Numbered from the stretch's first letter, positions 24,737-37,872 are shown. The stretch is 50,871 nt of DNA from Planctomycetota bacterium (GCA_016779205.1 JADHOC010000028.1:1-50871); one strand, 5' to 3'. The notes: generated from the sequence alone by a model not told the origin. Numbers and translations: made by a program.

Positions 24737-26746
24737 TCAGCCGCCCTGCGCCGCGCCGACGCCGGCGTAGCGGTCCCGCTCGTGAGCGTGGACGGCGGCG
24801 CCCAGCGCCTCCAGCTGCTCGGGGTCGACCTCCGAGGCGTGAGCGCGCTGGAGTCCCTCTCGCGGGGTCTCGTGGGGTCCCAACCGGAGCCCGGCGCGAT
24901 CGAAGGCGCGGGACATGGCGATCACGGTCGCCGGCGGACCGGGCCTGGCCGCCCTCGCTCGCAGGATGAGCAGGACCAGGAGCAAGACCAGCCCGGAGAG
25001 CGGTCCGAGGTGGTTCTCCGCGCCTCGCAGGAGCGAACCGGGCAGGGACACAAGGGACTGGAGGAACCTTGACCGCGACCCCGCGTCGAAGCTGGTCAGG
25101 GTCGCCCAGCGCTCCTCGAGCGCGGCGACCGTCCCGGTGAGCCAGCCGCCGCCCGCGCCCGAGAGCACCTGCTGCGGCGTCGGGTCCACGGGGAACCACC
25201 CGCCCTTCTCCGCGCTGTAGACCTCGACCCACGCGTGCGCGTCCCGGGCACGGATCGCCATGGACCGCTCTCCGGGGAGCGGCCGCGCGAGCACATAGCC
25301 GCTGACCACCCGCGCGGGGATGGTCCGCGAGCGGAGCATGGTCGCCAGGGCGGATGCGAAGAGCTCGCAGTGCCCCCCCGCGTCCGTCCCGAGGAACTCG
25401 TCCAGCGTGCGAGCGGCCCCCTCCGCGCCGGGGACGCGGTAGGGGTAGCGCGAGGCCAGGTAGGCCGCGAACTCGCTGGCCACCTCGACGGCGCCCGCGC
25501 CTTCGGGGACCCGTCGGGAGAGCTCCCGTGCGAGGGTCCGTGCGGACTGGTTGTACAGGGAGACGGGCTGCTCGATGAACGGGGCGAGCTCCAGGGCGCT
25601 CGGTGCGCGCGGCGCGGGGTCCCGCGGCTCCCGCCCGAGCTGGAGCTCGAAGCGGAGCTCACCGGGGTTGGAGTAGGCGGCCGTCCCGTCGGCGCCGACG
25701 AGGAGCTCGCCAGCCGTGTGGATCGGGTCCAGCTCCACCGAGAAGGCCTCGCGGGGGAGGAAGAGCCGCTGCTCGGCGCCCCCGGCCCGCGTGACACGCA
25801 CGCGGGTCACGTCCCTGACCTCCCCGGTCCAGGCCTCGGCGCCGCCGCTTCGAATCAGGCGCAGCCCCTGCCACCTGGACTCCCAGTCAGGGTCCCGGAC
25901 GACCGAGCTGGCCGGCAGGTCGGCCTCCGCGGGCTCCCAGCCCCCCGAACGGGTGGGCTCGGAGAGGGTCGCGCCCCGCCAGAAGCGCGGCACCGAACCC
26001 GCCTCACCGTCCACCAGGTCAACGCGCATCACGAGCCGGTCGGACTGGAGCGCCTGCTGCTCGATCCCACCGAACTCCAACCTCGGCGAGAACCCGACCT
26101 CGTAGGTGGACGCGTCGCCCTCGAAGTCAAAGTAGCTCGCGAAGAGCGCCGGTCGATTGAAGTCGCGCGGGAAGAAGAAGAAGGCGAGGAGGGTCACCCC
26201 CACCAGGAGTGCAGACCTGCGCAGGCTCTCCCGCCAGGCTGCCCGCACCGCGAGGGCGTGCCGTCCGGTGTGGAAGGGGTCGAGGTTCTGGAGGTGGAGG
26301 CCGACGACGAACAGGGGCGCGTAGACCAGGAAGGTGAACGCGAAGCTGAGGTCGACGGTGATGTACCCGGTGATCACCGCGATCAGGTACGAGTTGAGGA
26401 AGAGCAGGTCCGGTCGCTGCTCCCGGCGCAGGTTGTTGAGCACGTGGACCTGACACAGGAGCGCCAGCATCAGCCCGTCATCGAGGACGAACGCCAGCTC
26501 GGCGGTGCTCGCGTGCAGCACGAGCCGGAGGAAGACGAGCACGATCGCCAGGTTCCAGACGCCGCGGTAGACGACGTGCTCCCGGAAGCGGACCAGGAAC
26601 GGAGCGGCCAGGGTGACGACGTACAGCGGGGCCAGCCAGAGGGGGTCCGCCGCTCCGGTGAGCTGAACGAAGCGCACGTTGCACGCCACGATGCCCATCA
26701 TGCAGAGCAGCAGGGCCGAGGGCCCCTTGCGGATCCGGTCAGGCAA
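24737..26746 (-). CDS. TgpA-like membrane transglutaminase
   Basis: 669 residues. The N-terminal part (to about residue 210) has five to six transmembrane helices, as in DUF3488/TgpA proteins, followed by a periplasmic region with a transglutaminase core at about 440-525. The catalytic triad is complete: C460 in 'GGHCELFAS', H504 in 'DAHAWVEVY' and D521 in 'PVDPTPQ'. Another helix lies near 580-600 ('LSGLVLLLVLLILRA'), and the C-terminus is a short cytoplasmic tail. Cleavage or cross-linking of periplasmic peptide substrates is expected. Its start overlaps the DUF58 gene by 8 bases, making the widespread MoxR-DUF58-TgpA operon. The order is MoxR, DUF58, TgpA, as usual. Confidence 0.9.
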   Translation of the reverse strand: MPDRIRKGPSALLLCMMGIVACNVRFVQLTGAADPLWLAPLYVVTLAAPFLVRFREHVVYRGVWNLAIVLVFLRLVLHASTAELAFVLDDGLMLALLCQVHVLNNLRREQRPDLLFLNSYLIAVITGYITVDLSFAFTFLVYAPLFVVGLHLQNLDPFHTGRHALAVRAAWRESLRRSALLVGVTLLAFFFFPRDFNRPALFASYFDFEGDASTYEVGFSPRLEFGGIEQQALQSDRLVMRVDLVDGEAGSVPRFWRGATLSEPTRSGGWEPAEADLPASSVVRDPDWESRWQGLRLIRSGGAEAWTGEVRDVTRVRVTRAGGAEQRLFLPREAFSVELDPIHTAGELLVGADGTAAYSNPGELRFELQLGREPRDPAPRAPSALELAPFIEQPVSLYNQSARTLARELSRRVPEGAGAVEVASEFAAYLASRYPYRVPGAEGAARTLDEFLGTDAGGHCELFASALATMLRSRTIPARVVSGYVLARPLPGERSMAIRARDAHAWVEVYSAEKGGWFPVDPTPQQVLSGAGGGWLTGTVAALEERWATLTSFDAGSRSRFLQSLVSLPGSLLRGAENHLGPLSGLVLLLVLLILRARAARPGPPATVIAMSRAFDRAGLRLGPHETPREGLQRAHASEVDPEQLEALGAAVHAHERDRYAGVGAAQGG

Positions 26747-27668
26747 CGCGAGCCTCCCTGGACGTCTCGAGCTCCGGAGGGGCCTCGCTCGCCTGCAGCG
26801 CCTCGGCGCGGGCGAGGAACCGCAGGGCCTGGTCCCAGTGCACGCCGGCGGCGGAGTACGCCTCGTCGTGCCCCTGGCTCACGAGCCGCAGCGCGGCCCC
26901 CTTGCTCCTCGCGTCGACGACCGCGGCAGACGCTGCCGAGAGCCGCTGCTCGAGGACCGCGCCCTCCGCCCGCCGGTCGAGGACCACCGCGCGCTCCTCG
27001 GAGAGGTCCGTCTCCCACTCGTTGACGACGAAGCTGCCCCGCCGCGCGGAGGCTCGCCAGTGGATGTCTCCCACCGACTCCCCCGCCATGTGGGGCCTGA
27101 GCCCGGCGGGCTGGGTGCGGCCCTTGGGCCCCAGGCGACTGGTGCTGGACTCGGTCGCGGCGGGCTCGGCCAGGTGGGCCTCCGGGGTCGTTCCGATCGG
27201 TTCGGGGTACACGTGGACCTCGGGCCGAAGCTCCAGGGTCACCGTCCGGGTGAGCAGGCCGAAGGGGTAGGTGGACGAGACCGTGACCCGGCGGGCCCTG
27301 TGGACGCCCCGCGCCATGGCCGGGAGCCGGAGCTGCGGGCGTGCTCCCTCGCTGGAGAGGGCCAGCTCCCCTGAGCCCTGGGCCCCCGACTCGAAGTCCA
27401 CCCGGAGCGTCAGTCCGAACCGCGGCCGCGGCCCGAGGACCGCCCACTCGAGGTCGGCGGCCGAGCCGGCTGGGACCGGCCCGGGGTCCTGGATCACCAC
27501 CTGGAGCCCCCGCAGGTTCGAGAATGTCCACCAGGCGCAGAGCACCCAGTGGGCGCCGAAGAACGCGATCAGCAGGAAGAACAGGTTGACGTAGGGTGCC
27601 GCGTAGAAGGCTCCCGTGATCGCCGCGAAGAACAGCAGCGACTTGACGCCGAAGTGGGTCGGCTTCAC
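26739..27668 (-). CDS. DUF58 domain membrane protein
   Basis: 309 residues. Two hydrophobic segments near the N-terminus (about 8-45; 'SLLFFAAITGAFYAAPYVNLFFLLIA' region) are followed by a beta-sandwich-like stretch. The DUF58 signature 'SVGDIHWRASARRG' then 'VNEWETDLSEERAVVLD' is at about 200-235, leading towards a von Willebrand A-like fold. It begins with GTG at 27668, which overlaps the MoxR stop (GTGA). DUF58 proteins work with MoxR ATPases in envelope maintenance; the mechanism is not settled. Confidence 0.9.
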   Translation of the reverse strand: MKPTHFGVKSLLFFAAITGAFYAAPYVNLFFLLIAFFGAHWVLCAWWTFSNLRGLQVVIQDPGPVPAGSAADLEWAVLGPRPRFGLTLRVDFESGAQGSGELALSSEGARPQLRLPAMARGVHRARRVTVSSTYPFGLLTRTVTLELRPEVHVYPEPIGTTPEAHLAEPAATESSTSRLGPKGRTQPAGLRPHMAGESVGDIHWRASARRGSFVVNEWETDLSEERAVVLDRRAEGAVLEQRLSAASAAVVDARSKGAALRLVSQGHDEAYSAAGVHWDQALRFLARAEALQASEAPPELETSREARVA

Positions 27669-28669
27669 AGCTCGACGGCGGCGCCCTCGAGGACCTCGCT
27701 GATCCGCTGGCTGCCCTTGACGCCGCCGCTCGTGGTGATGCGGTGCCCGAGGACCACCGTGGCCAGCGCCTTGAGGTCATCCGGGAGGACATAGTCCCGG
27801 CCATCGAGCAGGGCGCGGGCGCGCGCCGCGTGGGTCCACGCCACGGCCGCGCGAGGGCTGACGCCCAGCTCGATCTCGGCGTGCTCGCGGGTCGCGGAGA
27901 CGACCCGATAGGCGTACTCGGCGACCTCCGCCGAGACGTGGACGCTGGGGACCGCCGAGGTGAGCATCAGCAGCTCCTCGCGGGTAAGGATCGGCTCGAG
28001 GGAGTCGATCTGCGCCGCCCCGCCGCGCCCCTGGTAGAGCTCCTTCTCCAGCTGCGCTTCGGGGTAGTCGAGCTCCACGTGGACGAGGAAGCGGTCGAGC
28101 GCGGCTTCGGGGATCGGGAAGGTGCCGTGGAACTCGATGGGGTTCCGCGTCGCGAAGATCGTGAAGGGCGCTCCGAGCGGGATGGTCTCGCCGTCCGCGG
28201 AGACCGTACCCTCCTCCATGGCCTCGAGCAGGCAGGAGAGCGTGCGCGAGCTGGTCCGGTTGATCTCGTCCGCGAGGATCAGGTTCGCGAAGAGCGGTCC
28301 GGGGACGAACTCGAAGCGCTCCTGGCTAGGACGCCAGACCGATCCGCCGACGACGTCGGAGGGCATCAGGTCGTTGGTGAACTGGATGCGCTTGAAGCTG
28401 CAGTCCACGAGCCTCGCCAGCGCCCGGCTCAGGATGGTCTTCCCGGTTCCCGGGATCCCCTCGATGAGGGCGTGCCCGCCGCTGACGAGCGCCACGGTGA
28501 GGGCCTCCACCACCGGCGAGGGGACGTGCACCACGGCCTGGAGGGCCTCTCGAAGGCGCTCGGCGGTATCGCCGGCGAGGGCGCCGATGGGCGATGTGGA
28601 AACACCGCCCCTGGAACGGGTCTTGGAGAGCATCGAGGTCGTCCTGTGGGTGGGGAACGCAGGGTTCAT
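27665..28669 (-). CDS. MoxR-family AAA+ ATPase
   Basis: 334 residues. Walker A 'EGIPGTGKT' (about 70-78), Walker B 'LILADEINR', sensor 1 'FATRNPIE' and the lid domain 'ISPRAA'-type region ('LGVSPRAAVAW') are all visible, fitting MoxR chaperone-like ATPases. It is the first gene of the MoxR-DUF58-TgpA operon and is divergent from the fusion gene at 28853. The first ATG (28669) was taken; an ATG 12 codons in (28633, MLSKTR) is an alternative, since the first 40 residues are unconserved. No clear Shine-Dalgarno precedes either. Confidence 0.92.
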   Translation of the reverse strand: MNPAFPTHRTTSMLSKTRSRGGVSTSPIGALAGDTAERLREALQAVVHVPSPVVEALTVALVSGGHALIEGIPGTGKTILSRALARLVDCSFKRIQFTNDLMPSDVVGGSVWRPSQERFEFVPGPLFANLILADEINRTSSRTLSCLLEAMEEGTVSADGETIPLGAPFTIFATRNPIEFHGTFPIPEAALDRFLVHVELDYPEAQLEKELYQGRGGAAQIDSLEPILTREELLMLTSAVPSVHVSAEVAEYAYRVVSATREHAEIELGVSPRAAVAWTHAARARALLDGRDYVLPDDLKALATVVLGHRITTSGGVKGSQRISEVLEGAAVEL

Positions 28670-28840
28670 CGGACGATCTGGCCCGAAACATTTGGCGCCA
28701 GGGCCACCGGGGGAGCGCCGCGGCCCCCGGGGCCCGCCAGGCGCCCAGGCCCACGATGCAATCTCCTACCTGCTGCGACCTGGAGGACCGATTCCCCGGC
28801 CCCCAGGGCGCCCACAGCCCCTGCGCGGAGCCCCGCCCGG

Positions 28841-28846
28841 TACCCT
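28841..28846 (+). promoter_or_regulatory. TACCCT -10-like element at leaderless spacing
   Basis: TACCCT ends 6 bases before the ATG at 28853, so transcription would begin at or next to the start codon. The sequence upstream shows no good -35. It is part of a 12-mer repeated upstream of the DUF3592 gene. Confidence 0.45.
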
Positions 28847-28852
28847 GCCGCG

Positions 28853-31800
28853 ATGAAAGGGAGCGAGGAAGGGCTGGCCCAGGACCCCGCCGGTCGCGGA
28901 GAGCTTGCCCTGGCGCTCGCCCGCGAGGCCTTCGGGCTCGACGCCGGCCGCGCCACCCCCCTCCCCGGCGACCTGGACCGCAACTTCCTCCTGGAGCCAG
29001 GGGGCGACGGGGACCCCATCGCGGTCCTGAAGGTCTTCACCTCGCGCCCCGGGCGCACCGCGCTGGAACAGCAGCGAGACCTCTTCGACGCGCTCACCAC
29101 GCGCGCCCCCTCCATCGCGCACCTCCTCCCGGTCATGCTCCGCCAGGAGGGCTCCCCCGACGCCATCCAGACCGTGGACTTCGAGGGGAGCCGCCACGAC
29201 GCGGCGCTCTACCGGTACCTGCCCGGCCGGCCGCTGGCCGAGGTTACCCCCCACTCCTCCGCGCTGCTCCGGCAGCTCGGAGGCCTCCTCGGCGCGCTCG
29301 ACCGGGCCCTGGCTGAGGTGGGCGAGCCCATCGCTCCACCCGCGGCGAGCACGCCGAGCTGGCGGCTCATGGACGGGCCCGCCACGGTCGAGGGCCGGCT
29401 CCAGTTCGTCGCCTCCGGGTCGCGGCGCGCGCTCCTCGCGCGCCACCTCGAGGGGAGCTGGCGCTCCCTCGCCGAGCGCGTCCAAGGGCTCCCCCACCAG
29501 CTCATCCACCACGACGCCAACGACTACAACGTGCTCGTTCAGGTGACCGAGGGAGGCGCCCAGCTCTCGGGCCTGATCGACTTCGGGGACGCGGCCATCG
29601 CCCCGCGGGTCGGCGAGGTCGCCATCGCCGCCGCCTACGCCGCGCTCGGCAAGCGCGACCCCCTGTCGGCCATGGCCCACGTGGTCGCCGGCTACCACGC
29701 GGCGGCGCCCCTGTCAGATGGGGAGTTCGACGTGCTGTTCGAGCTCGCCCTCCTGAGGCTCGGCACCAGCCTCGCCATCTCCTCGGAGCGTGCCCCCGAA
29801 CACGGGGGCGACAACGACTACCACCAGATCAGCGCCGCGCCGGCCTGGCGGGCCCTCGGGGCGCTGGACCAGGTGCACCCGAGCCTCGCCACCGCCGTGC
29901 TCCGCGACGCCGCCGGGGTCCCGCCCGTGCCGCGCGTCGCGGCGTTCCGGCGCTGGGCCAGGGAGCAGGCGTTCTCCCCCGTCCTGGGGCGCGGGCTGGC
30001 GGGCGCTCCCCGCGTGGACCTCTCCCTCGACAGCCCCCTCACCGTGGAGGGCGGCCGGGAGCGGCCCTTCCCGGCGTGGGCCGCAGACATCGAGGCCCGG
30101 CGCGTCGCGGCGAAGGCCCCGGCGGCGGTCGGCTACCACGACGAGACCCGGCTGCTCTATCGCTCGGACGCCTTCGCCGAGGCGCGCGAGGACGGCCCGG
30201 AGCCGCGCACCGTTCACCTCGGCGTCGACCTCTTCGCGCCGGAGGGCACGGAGGTCTTCGCACCCCTCGACGGCGCCGTACTGAGCGTCCAGCGCAACCC
30301 GGCGCCGCTGGACTACGGACCCACGGTGATCCTCGAGCACGCGGGCGAGGACGGGCGCCCGTTCTTCACCCTCTACGGCCACCTGGACGAGGAGGTCCTC
30401 GGGCGTCTCGAACCCGGCGCCCCGGTGGGGGCGGGCGAGCTCGTCGGACGCCTTGGAGCCGAGGCCGTGAACGGGGGCTGGCCCCCGCACCTGCACTTCC
30501 AGGTCGTCCTCGACCGACTCGGCCGGACCGGCGACTTCCCCGGGGTGGCCGCGCCCACCTGGCGCCGCGCCTGGACCGGGCTCTGCCCCGACCCTGCCCC
30601 GCTGCTCGGCCTCGAGTCCTGCGACGCGGGCGAGGCGGACACCGCCGCCCTGCACGTCGAGCGCCGCGCCACGTTCTGCCGCTCCATGTCGATCCAGCAC
30701 GAGGCCGACCCGCTGCAGATCGTCCGGGGCGAGGGGACGACGCTGTTCGACGCCGAGGGCCGCGCCTTCCTCGACGCGGTCAACAACGTCCCCCACGTGG
30801 GCCATTGCCACCCGCGGGTGGTCGCCGCGGGCCAGCAGCAGATGGGGCTGCTCAACACGAACACCCGCTACCTGCACGAGGGGCTCCACCGGTACGCGGA
30901 GAGCCTGCGCGCGAGGCTCCCGGAGGGGCTGGACGTGATCTACTTCGTCTGCAGCGGCTCCGAGGCCAACGAGCTCGCCCTGCGTATCGCGCGGGCGGCG
31001 GCGACGCCCGGCGCCGAGGAGCTGCTCGTGCAGGAGCACGGGTACCACGGCCACACCGGCGCCACCGTCGGCGCGAGCCACTACAAGTTCGCCGGTCGCG
31101 GTGGGTGCCAGCCCGCCCCTGGCGTCCACGTGATCCCGCTCCCCGACCCCATCGGCGGCCTCCACCGAGGGAGCGACAGCGGCCCCAGGTATGTCGCCGA
31201 GGTCCAGACCCTCCTCGCCGGGCTCGCCGCCGAGGGTCGCTCCCCCTTCGCCCTGCTGGCCGAGGCCATCATCGGCTGCGGCGGACAGGTCGTCCCCCCC
31301 CAGGGCTACCTGAAGGGAGCCTTCGAGGCGGTGCGCGCCGCGGGTGGCCTCGCCATCGCGGACGAGGTCCAGGTGGGCTTCGGGCGCGTGGGGACGCACT
31401 TCTGGGCCTTCGAGGAGCAGGGCGCACGACCGGACATCGTGACCATGGGCAAGCCCATGGGGAACGGGCACCCCCTGGCGGCCGTGGCCACGACCCGCGA
31501 GGTCGCCGACCGGTTCGCCGGCGGCATGGAGTTCTTCGCCACCTTCGGCGGCAACCACGTGTCCACCGCCATCGGCCAGGCGGTCCTCGACGTGATCGAG
31601 GACGAGGGGTTGATGGATCGCGCGCGGGAGGCCGGCGAGCTCTTCTTCCGAGAGATGGCGCCGCTCGTGGAGCGCCACCCGATCATCGGGGACGTGCGCG
31701 GCCGCGGCCTGTACCTCGGCGTCGACCTGGTGCGGGACCGTGAGACGCGGGAGCCCGCCGGCGACGCGGCGCGCTACGTGGCCCTCCGCATGCGGCAGCG

Positions 31801-31954
31801 GGGCGTCCTGATCGGGACCGACGGACCCCACGGCAACGTGCTCAAGATCAAGCCGCCCATCACCTTCACCGACGACGAGGTCCGCCGGCTGGTGGCGACC
31901 CTGGACGAGGTCCTGTCGGAGACGCCGGTGGCGTCCCCCGACCGCGGTCACTGA
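28853..31954 (+). CDS. Kinase (APH-fold) / LytM-M23 peptidase / class III aminotransferase fusion
   Basis: 1033 residues, three full domains in one chain. (1) Residues about 20-370: APH-type kinase, catalytic loop 'HHDANDYN' (H219, D221, N226) and 'IDFGD' (D243). (2) About 440-560: M23/LytM fold with zinc ligands H455 and D459 in 'HLGVDLFAP', 'LYGHLDEEV', and H546/H548 in 'PHLHFQV'. (3) About 600-1025: PLP class III aminotransferase with 'SGSEANELALR', 'GYHGHTGA', 'IADEVQVGFGR' and the PLP lysine K867 in 'TMGKPMGNG'. Related bacterial proteins join a hydroxylysine-kinase-like domain to AGXT2L-like phospholyases, which remove phosphate and ammonia from phosphorylated amino alcohols. A combined kinase-phospholyase is the best guess. 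No signal peptide, so the LytM domain should be cytoplasmic and may bind rather than cut. The stop overlaps the convergent MBL gene by 7 bases. Confidence 0.88.
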   Translation: MKGSEEGLAQDPAGRGELALALAREAFGLDAGRATPLPGDLDRNFLLEPGGDGDPIAVLKVFTSRPGRTALEQQRDLFDALTTRAPSIAHLLPVMLRQEGSPDAIQTVDFEGSRHDAALYRYLPGRPLAEVTPHSSALLRQLGGLLGALDRALAEVGEPIAPPAASTPSWRLMDGPATVEGRLQFVASGSRRALLARHLEGSWRSLAERVQGLPHQLIHHDANDYNVLVQVTEGGAQLSGLIDFGDAAIAPRVGEVAIAAAYAALGKRDPLSAMAHVVAGYHAAAPLSDGEFDVLFELALLRLGTSLAISSERAPEHGGDNDYHQISAAPAWRALGALDQVHPSLATAVLRDAAGVPPVPRVAAFRRWAREQAFSPVLGRGLAGAPRVDLSLDSPLTVEGGRERPFPAWAADIEARRVAAKAPAAVGYHDETRLLYRSDAFAEAREDGPEPRTVHLGVDLFAPEGTEVFAPLDGAVLSVQRNPAPLDYGPTVILEHAGEDGRPFFTLYGHLDEEVLGRLEPGAPVGAGELVGRLGAEAVNGGWPPHLHFQVVLDRLGRTGDFPGVAAPTWRRAWTGLCPDPAPLLGLESCDAGEADTAALHVERRATFCRSMSIQHEADPLQIVRGEGTTLFDAEGRAFLDAVNNVPHVGHCHPRVVAAGQQQMGLLNTNTRYLHEGLHRYAESLRARLPEGLDVIYFVCSGSEANELALRIARAAATPGAEELLVQEHGYHGHTGATVGASHYKFAGRGGCQPAPGVHVIPLPDPIGGLHRGSDSGPRYVAEVQTLLAGLAAEGRSPFALLAEAIIGCGGQVVPPQGYLKGAFEAVRAAGGLAIADEVQVGFGRVGTHFWAFEEQGARPDIVTMGKPMGNGHPLAAVATTREVADRFAGGMEFFATFGGNHVSTAIGQAVLDVIEDEGLMDRAREAGELFFREMAPLVERHPIIGDVRGRGLYLGVDLVRDRETREPAGDAARYVALRMRQRGVLIGTDGPHGNVLKIKPPITFTDDEVRRLVATLDEVLSETPVASPDRGH

Positions 31955-32787
31955 CCGAGGTCCACCCAGGCGCCGGGCTCGAGGAACTCCACGGCGTCCC
32001 CAACGCGCCGGGAGAGCTCCGCGATGATCTCGCCGCGGTACGCGGGCTTGAGGTGGGCCAGGAGCACACGGACCCCGTCCGGGACCCGCTCCAGCTCCGT
32101 CGCGAGCGTCGCCGGCGTCAGGTGGCCGGAGCCGTCCGCGATGGCCTGCATGCGCTCGGGGAAGCTCGCCTCGAGCACCACGGCGCGCAGGCGGGGCGCG
32201 CTGGCCGCGACCTGCCAGAGCGCCTCGCAGGGGCCGGAGTCGGCGCCGAAGAGCAGCGCGTGCTCCCCGTCGTCCACGAGGAGGCCGTGGGTGGGCACAG
32301 GGTGCGCCACCGGGAAGGCCGAGACCTGGAAGCCAGCGAGCTCGAAGGGCGCTCCCTCGGGGAACGGCACGAGCTCCATCAGCGGCCGACCGTCCGCCTC
32401 GCGGAGGGCCTCGAAGTCCGGGAACAGGGGCCCGGAGAAGAGGTGGGCGCGAAGGGCCTCGATGGCGCCCGCGGACGCGTGCACCCGCACGGGCGCGCGG
32501 TCCAGGGAGAGCAGCGCCTCCACCCACATTGGGAGGGACGCCACGTGGTCGATGTGGGCGTGGGTCAGGACCAGGCCTGCGATCCGCCCCATCTCGGCGG
32601 GCTCACCCACGAGCCCGAGGCTCCCCGCGTCCACGGCCAGGGGGCCCGCGCCCGCCCCCTCCACCAGGAAGCTGGTGAGGGGCTGGGCGGCGACCCCCGA
32701 CGCAGGGGCCCCCACCGCAGAGTCCACCGCCTCAGGGCCCGCGGGCGAAGAGCCCGGGAACGAGCTCGGCAGGAGCCGCAGCCGCAT
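31948..32787 (-). CDS. MBL-fold hydrolase (class II cyclic-nucleotide phosphodiesterase-like)
   Basis: 279 residues with the metal site 'LTHAHIDHVASLP' (H76, H78, D80, H81), a later His in 'FPVAHPVPTHG', Asp in 'LLFGADSG' and His in 'LLAHLKP'. The spacing and the 'THAHIDH' form resemble PDEase class II and tRNase Z-like enzymes; these hydrolyse phosphodiesters. No signal peptide is evident. Its 3' end overlaps the stop of the fusion gene by 7 bases on the opposite strand. It follows the DUF1080 gene by 13 bases, so it is the last gene of the pepA operon. Confidence 0.8.
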   Translation of the reverse strand: MRLRLLPSSFPGSSPAGPEAVDSAVGAPASGVAAQPLTSFLVEGAGAGPLAVDAGSLGLVGEPAEMGRIAGLVLTHAHIDHVASLPMWVEALLSLDRAPVRVHASAGAIEALRAHLFSGPLFPDFEALREADGRPLMELVPFPEGAPFELAGFQVSAFPVAHPVPTHGLLVDDGEHALLFGADSGPCEALWQVAASAPRLRAVVLEASFPERMQAIADGSGHLTPATLATELERVPDGVRVLLAHLKPAYRGEIIAELSRRVGDAVEFLEPGAWVDLGQ

Positions 32788-32800
32788 CCCCGGCGCCCCC

Positions 32801-34200
32801 TCAGTCCGTCCCGCCCGAGACGTCGAGGTCGCGGACGAAGATGTTGCGGAAGGCGATGCCGACGTCGGAGTCCGTCTTGCCGGCGGCGCCGTGGCGCTGC
32901 ATGCCGATGAAGCCGCGCTTGGCGCGCTTCGCGAAGGGCTCTCCCTGCTTCGGCGTGATCGTGCTGGTGTCCACGTCCCAGAGGATCACCCCGTTGAGGG
33001 CGCAATGCATGCGCGTCCCCACGCAGTTGACCTGGTACGTGTTCCACTCGCCGATGGGCTTGAGCGCCGACTTCGCGGGCGCCTGTGCGCCGTAGAGCCC
33101 GCCGGTGAACTGGTAGGGCGCCAGCTTGCTGCCGCTCGCCGCCTCCCAGTTGAAGTCGTCGAGGATCTGCACCTCGCAGCCGTTGAAGGAGGGGTTGCCC
33201 TCCTCGGTGGATCGCAGGTACAGGCCTGAGTTGCAGAGCCGCGAGAGCTTGAAGTCCATGCGGAATTCGAAGTCATCGAAGTCCATGCGCGACGTGCGGA
33301 TGTGGCCCGCGTTGCCGCTCATCAGCCCCTGGAGCTCGCCGTCCTGGACCCGGTAGCCCGCGCGGGTCCACCCCGCGTCGTCCATGGCCGACTCGTCACG
33401 GTTCGCGGGGGCCCAGCCGGTCAGGTCCACGCCGTTGAAGAGGCTCGACCAGCCCGCGGCCTCCCCCACCGCGGTGAGAGCCAGGGTGCCGTCGTCGGCG
33501 CGGGTGAAGGGCTGGTCCGCTCCGGCCGGGAGCTCCCGCACGCGCAGGTTCTTGAAGCGAACGGCGGCGTCCTCGGGGTCGTCGCGGCCGCCGTGGACCT
33601 GGATGCCGATCCGGCCCGAGCGCGCGAAGGGGCTCAGGCCCTCCGGGATGCGGTAGTCCAGCACGCGCTCTCCGTCGATCCAGGCCACCAGGTGCATCGG
33701 ATCCCCGACGCAGCGCACGCGCACGTGGCACCACTCGCCGCTGCGCCAGGCCTGGCTCCCGCCGGTCTCCTTGTAGAGCCAGCCGTCGGAGTAGATGCCG
33801 CAGATGCTGCCGCCCGGGCGGTCGTCGATGGTGAACTGAGCGCCGCGCTGCTTCGGGAGCATGCGGACGAAGATGCCGCTGTCGAACGGCGCGGTGACCT
33901 TGACGTCGCACTCGAACTCGTAGTCGGCGTACATCCCCTCGGTGTAGAGGAGCCCGCCGCGCGCCCCCTCGGCCTCGCGGCCGACGATGGCGCCATCCTC
34001 CACGGTCCAGTCCGCGTCACCGTCGTACCGGCCACCCTTCTCGGTCCAGCCGTCGAGGGTCTTGCCGTCGAACAGGCTGACCCAGCCGCCCGCCGAAGGG
34101 CTCGAGGCGGCCGCGGGCGCGACCGCGCCGGGCGAGGGATGGTTGGAGGGGGTGGTGGCGGCGAGCGCGAGGGCCGCGCCGATGGCGGTGTTGAGGAGGA

Positions 34201-34204
<4 letters not shown>
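32801..34204 (-). CDS. Secreted protein with two DUF1080 (3-keto-disaccharide hydrolase) domains
   Basis: 467 residues. A signal peptide (about 1-18, 'MILLNTAIGAALALAATT') precedes two tandem domains of the concanavalin-like DUF1080 fold. The first begins 'WVSLFDGKTLDGWTEKG' (about 41-228) and the second 'WSSLFNGVDLTGWAPAN' (about 255-460). Each has 'GWT..' then 'SGIFVRM'/'SGLYLRS' and a 'RIGIQVHGG'/'GFIGMQRHG' strand near its end. DUF1080 proteins act on 3-keto-disaccharides and are very abundant in planctomycetes. The ATG at 34204 overlaps the stop of the upstream aminopeptidase gene (ATGA), which is an unexpected partner. Confidence 0.88.
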
Positions 34205-35697
<1,493 letters not shown>

Positions 35698-35703
35698 GGT
35701 CAG

Positions 35704-35709
35704 ACCATA
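35704..35709 (-). promoter_or_regulatory. TATGGT -10-like element at leaderless spacing (pepA)
   Basis: On the minus strand TATGGT ends 6 bases before the ATG at 35697 (plus-strand bases ACCATA). It matches TATAAT at 4 of 6 and fits the TAnnnT pattern seen at other starts here. No clear -35. Confidence 0.45.
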
Positions 35710-35770
35710 CCGGGGGACCCCTGCCTCCATGAGAAAAACACTGCTGACCACCCCCTCCCGGAGCCGCCGC

Positions 35771-35776
35771 TATCAT
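35771..35776 (+). promoter_or_regulatory. TATCAT -10-like element upstream of arginine decarboxylase
   Basis: TATCAT (5 of 6 matches to TATAAT) begins 56 bases upstream of the ATG at 35827. The best -35 is TGACCA at 35745-35750, 20 bases away, which is too far to be convincing. A leader of about 45 bases is implied. Confidence 0.3.
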
Positions 35777-35826
35777 TGTTCGCCCGACCTGCGAGGCCCG
35801 ACGTTCCTCCCGAAGTTCCTTCCGCC

Positions 35827-37872
<2,046 letters not shown>

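Noticed and set aside
25849..25860. TTCGAATC-like strings that might mark a tRNA T-arm
   Set aside because: They lie inside coding genes and no cloverleaf stems can be drawn around them. No tRNA was found in the window.
29714..32527. 937-residue open frame on the minus strand opposite the aminotransferase fusion and the MBL gene
   Set aside because: Low-complexity Arg/Gly/Ala sequence without motifs. The plus-strand frame encodes three complete domains.
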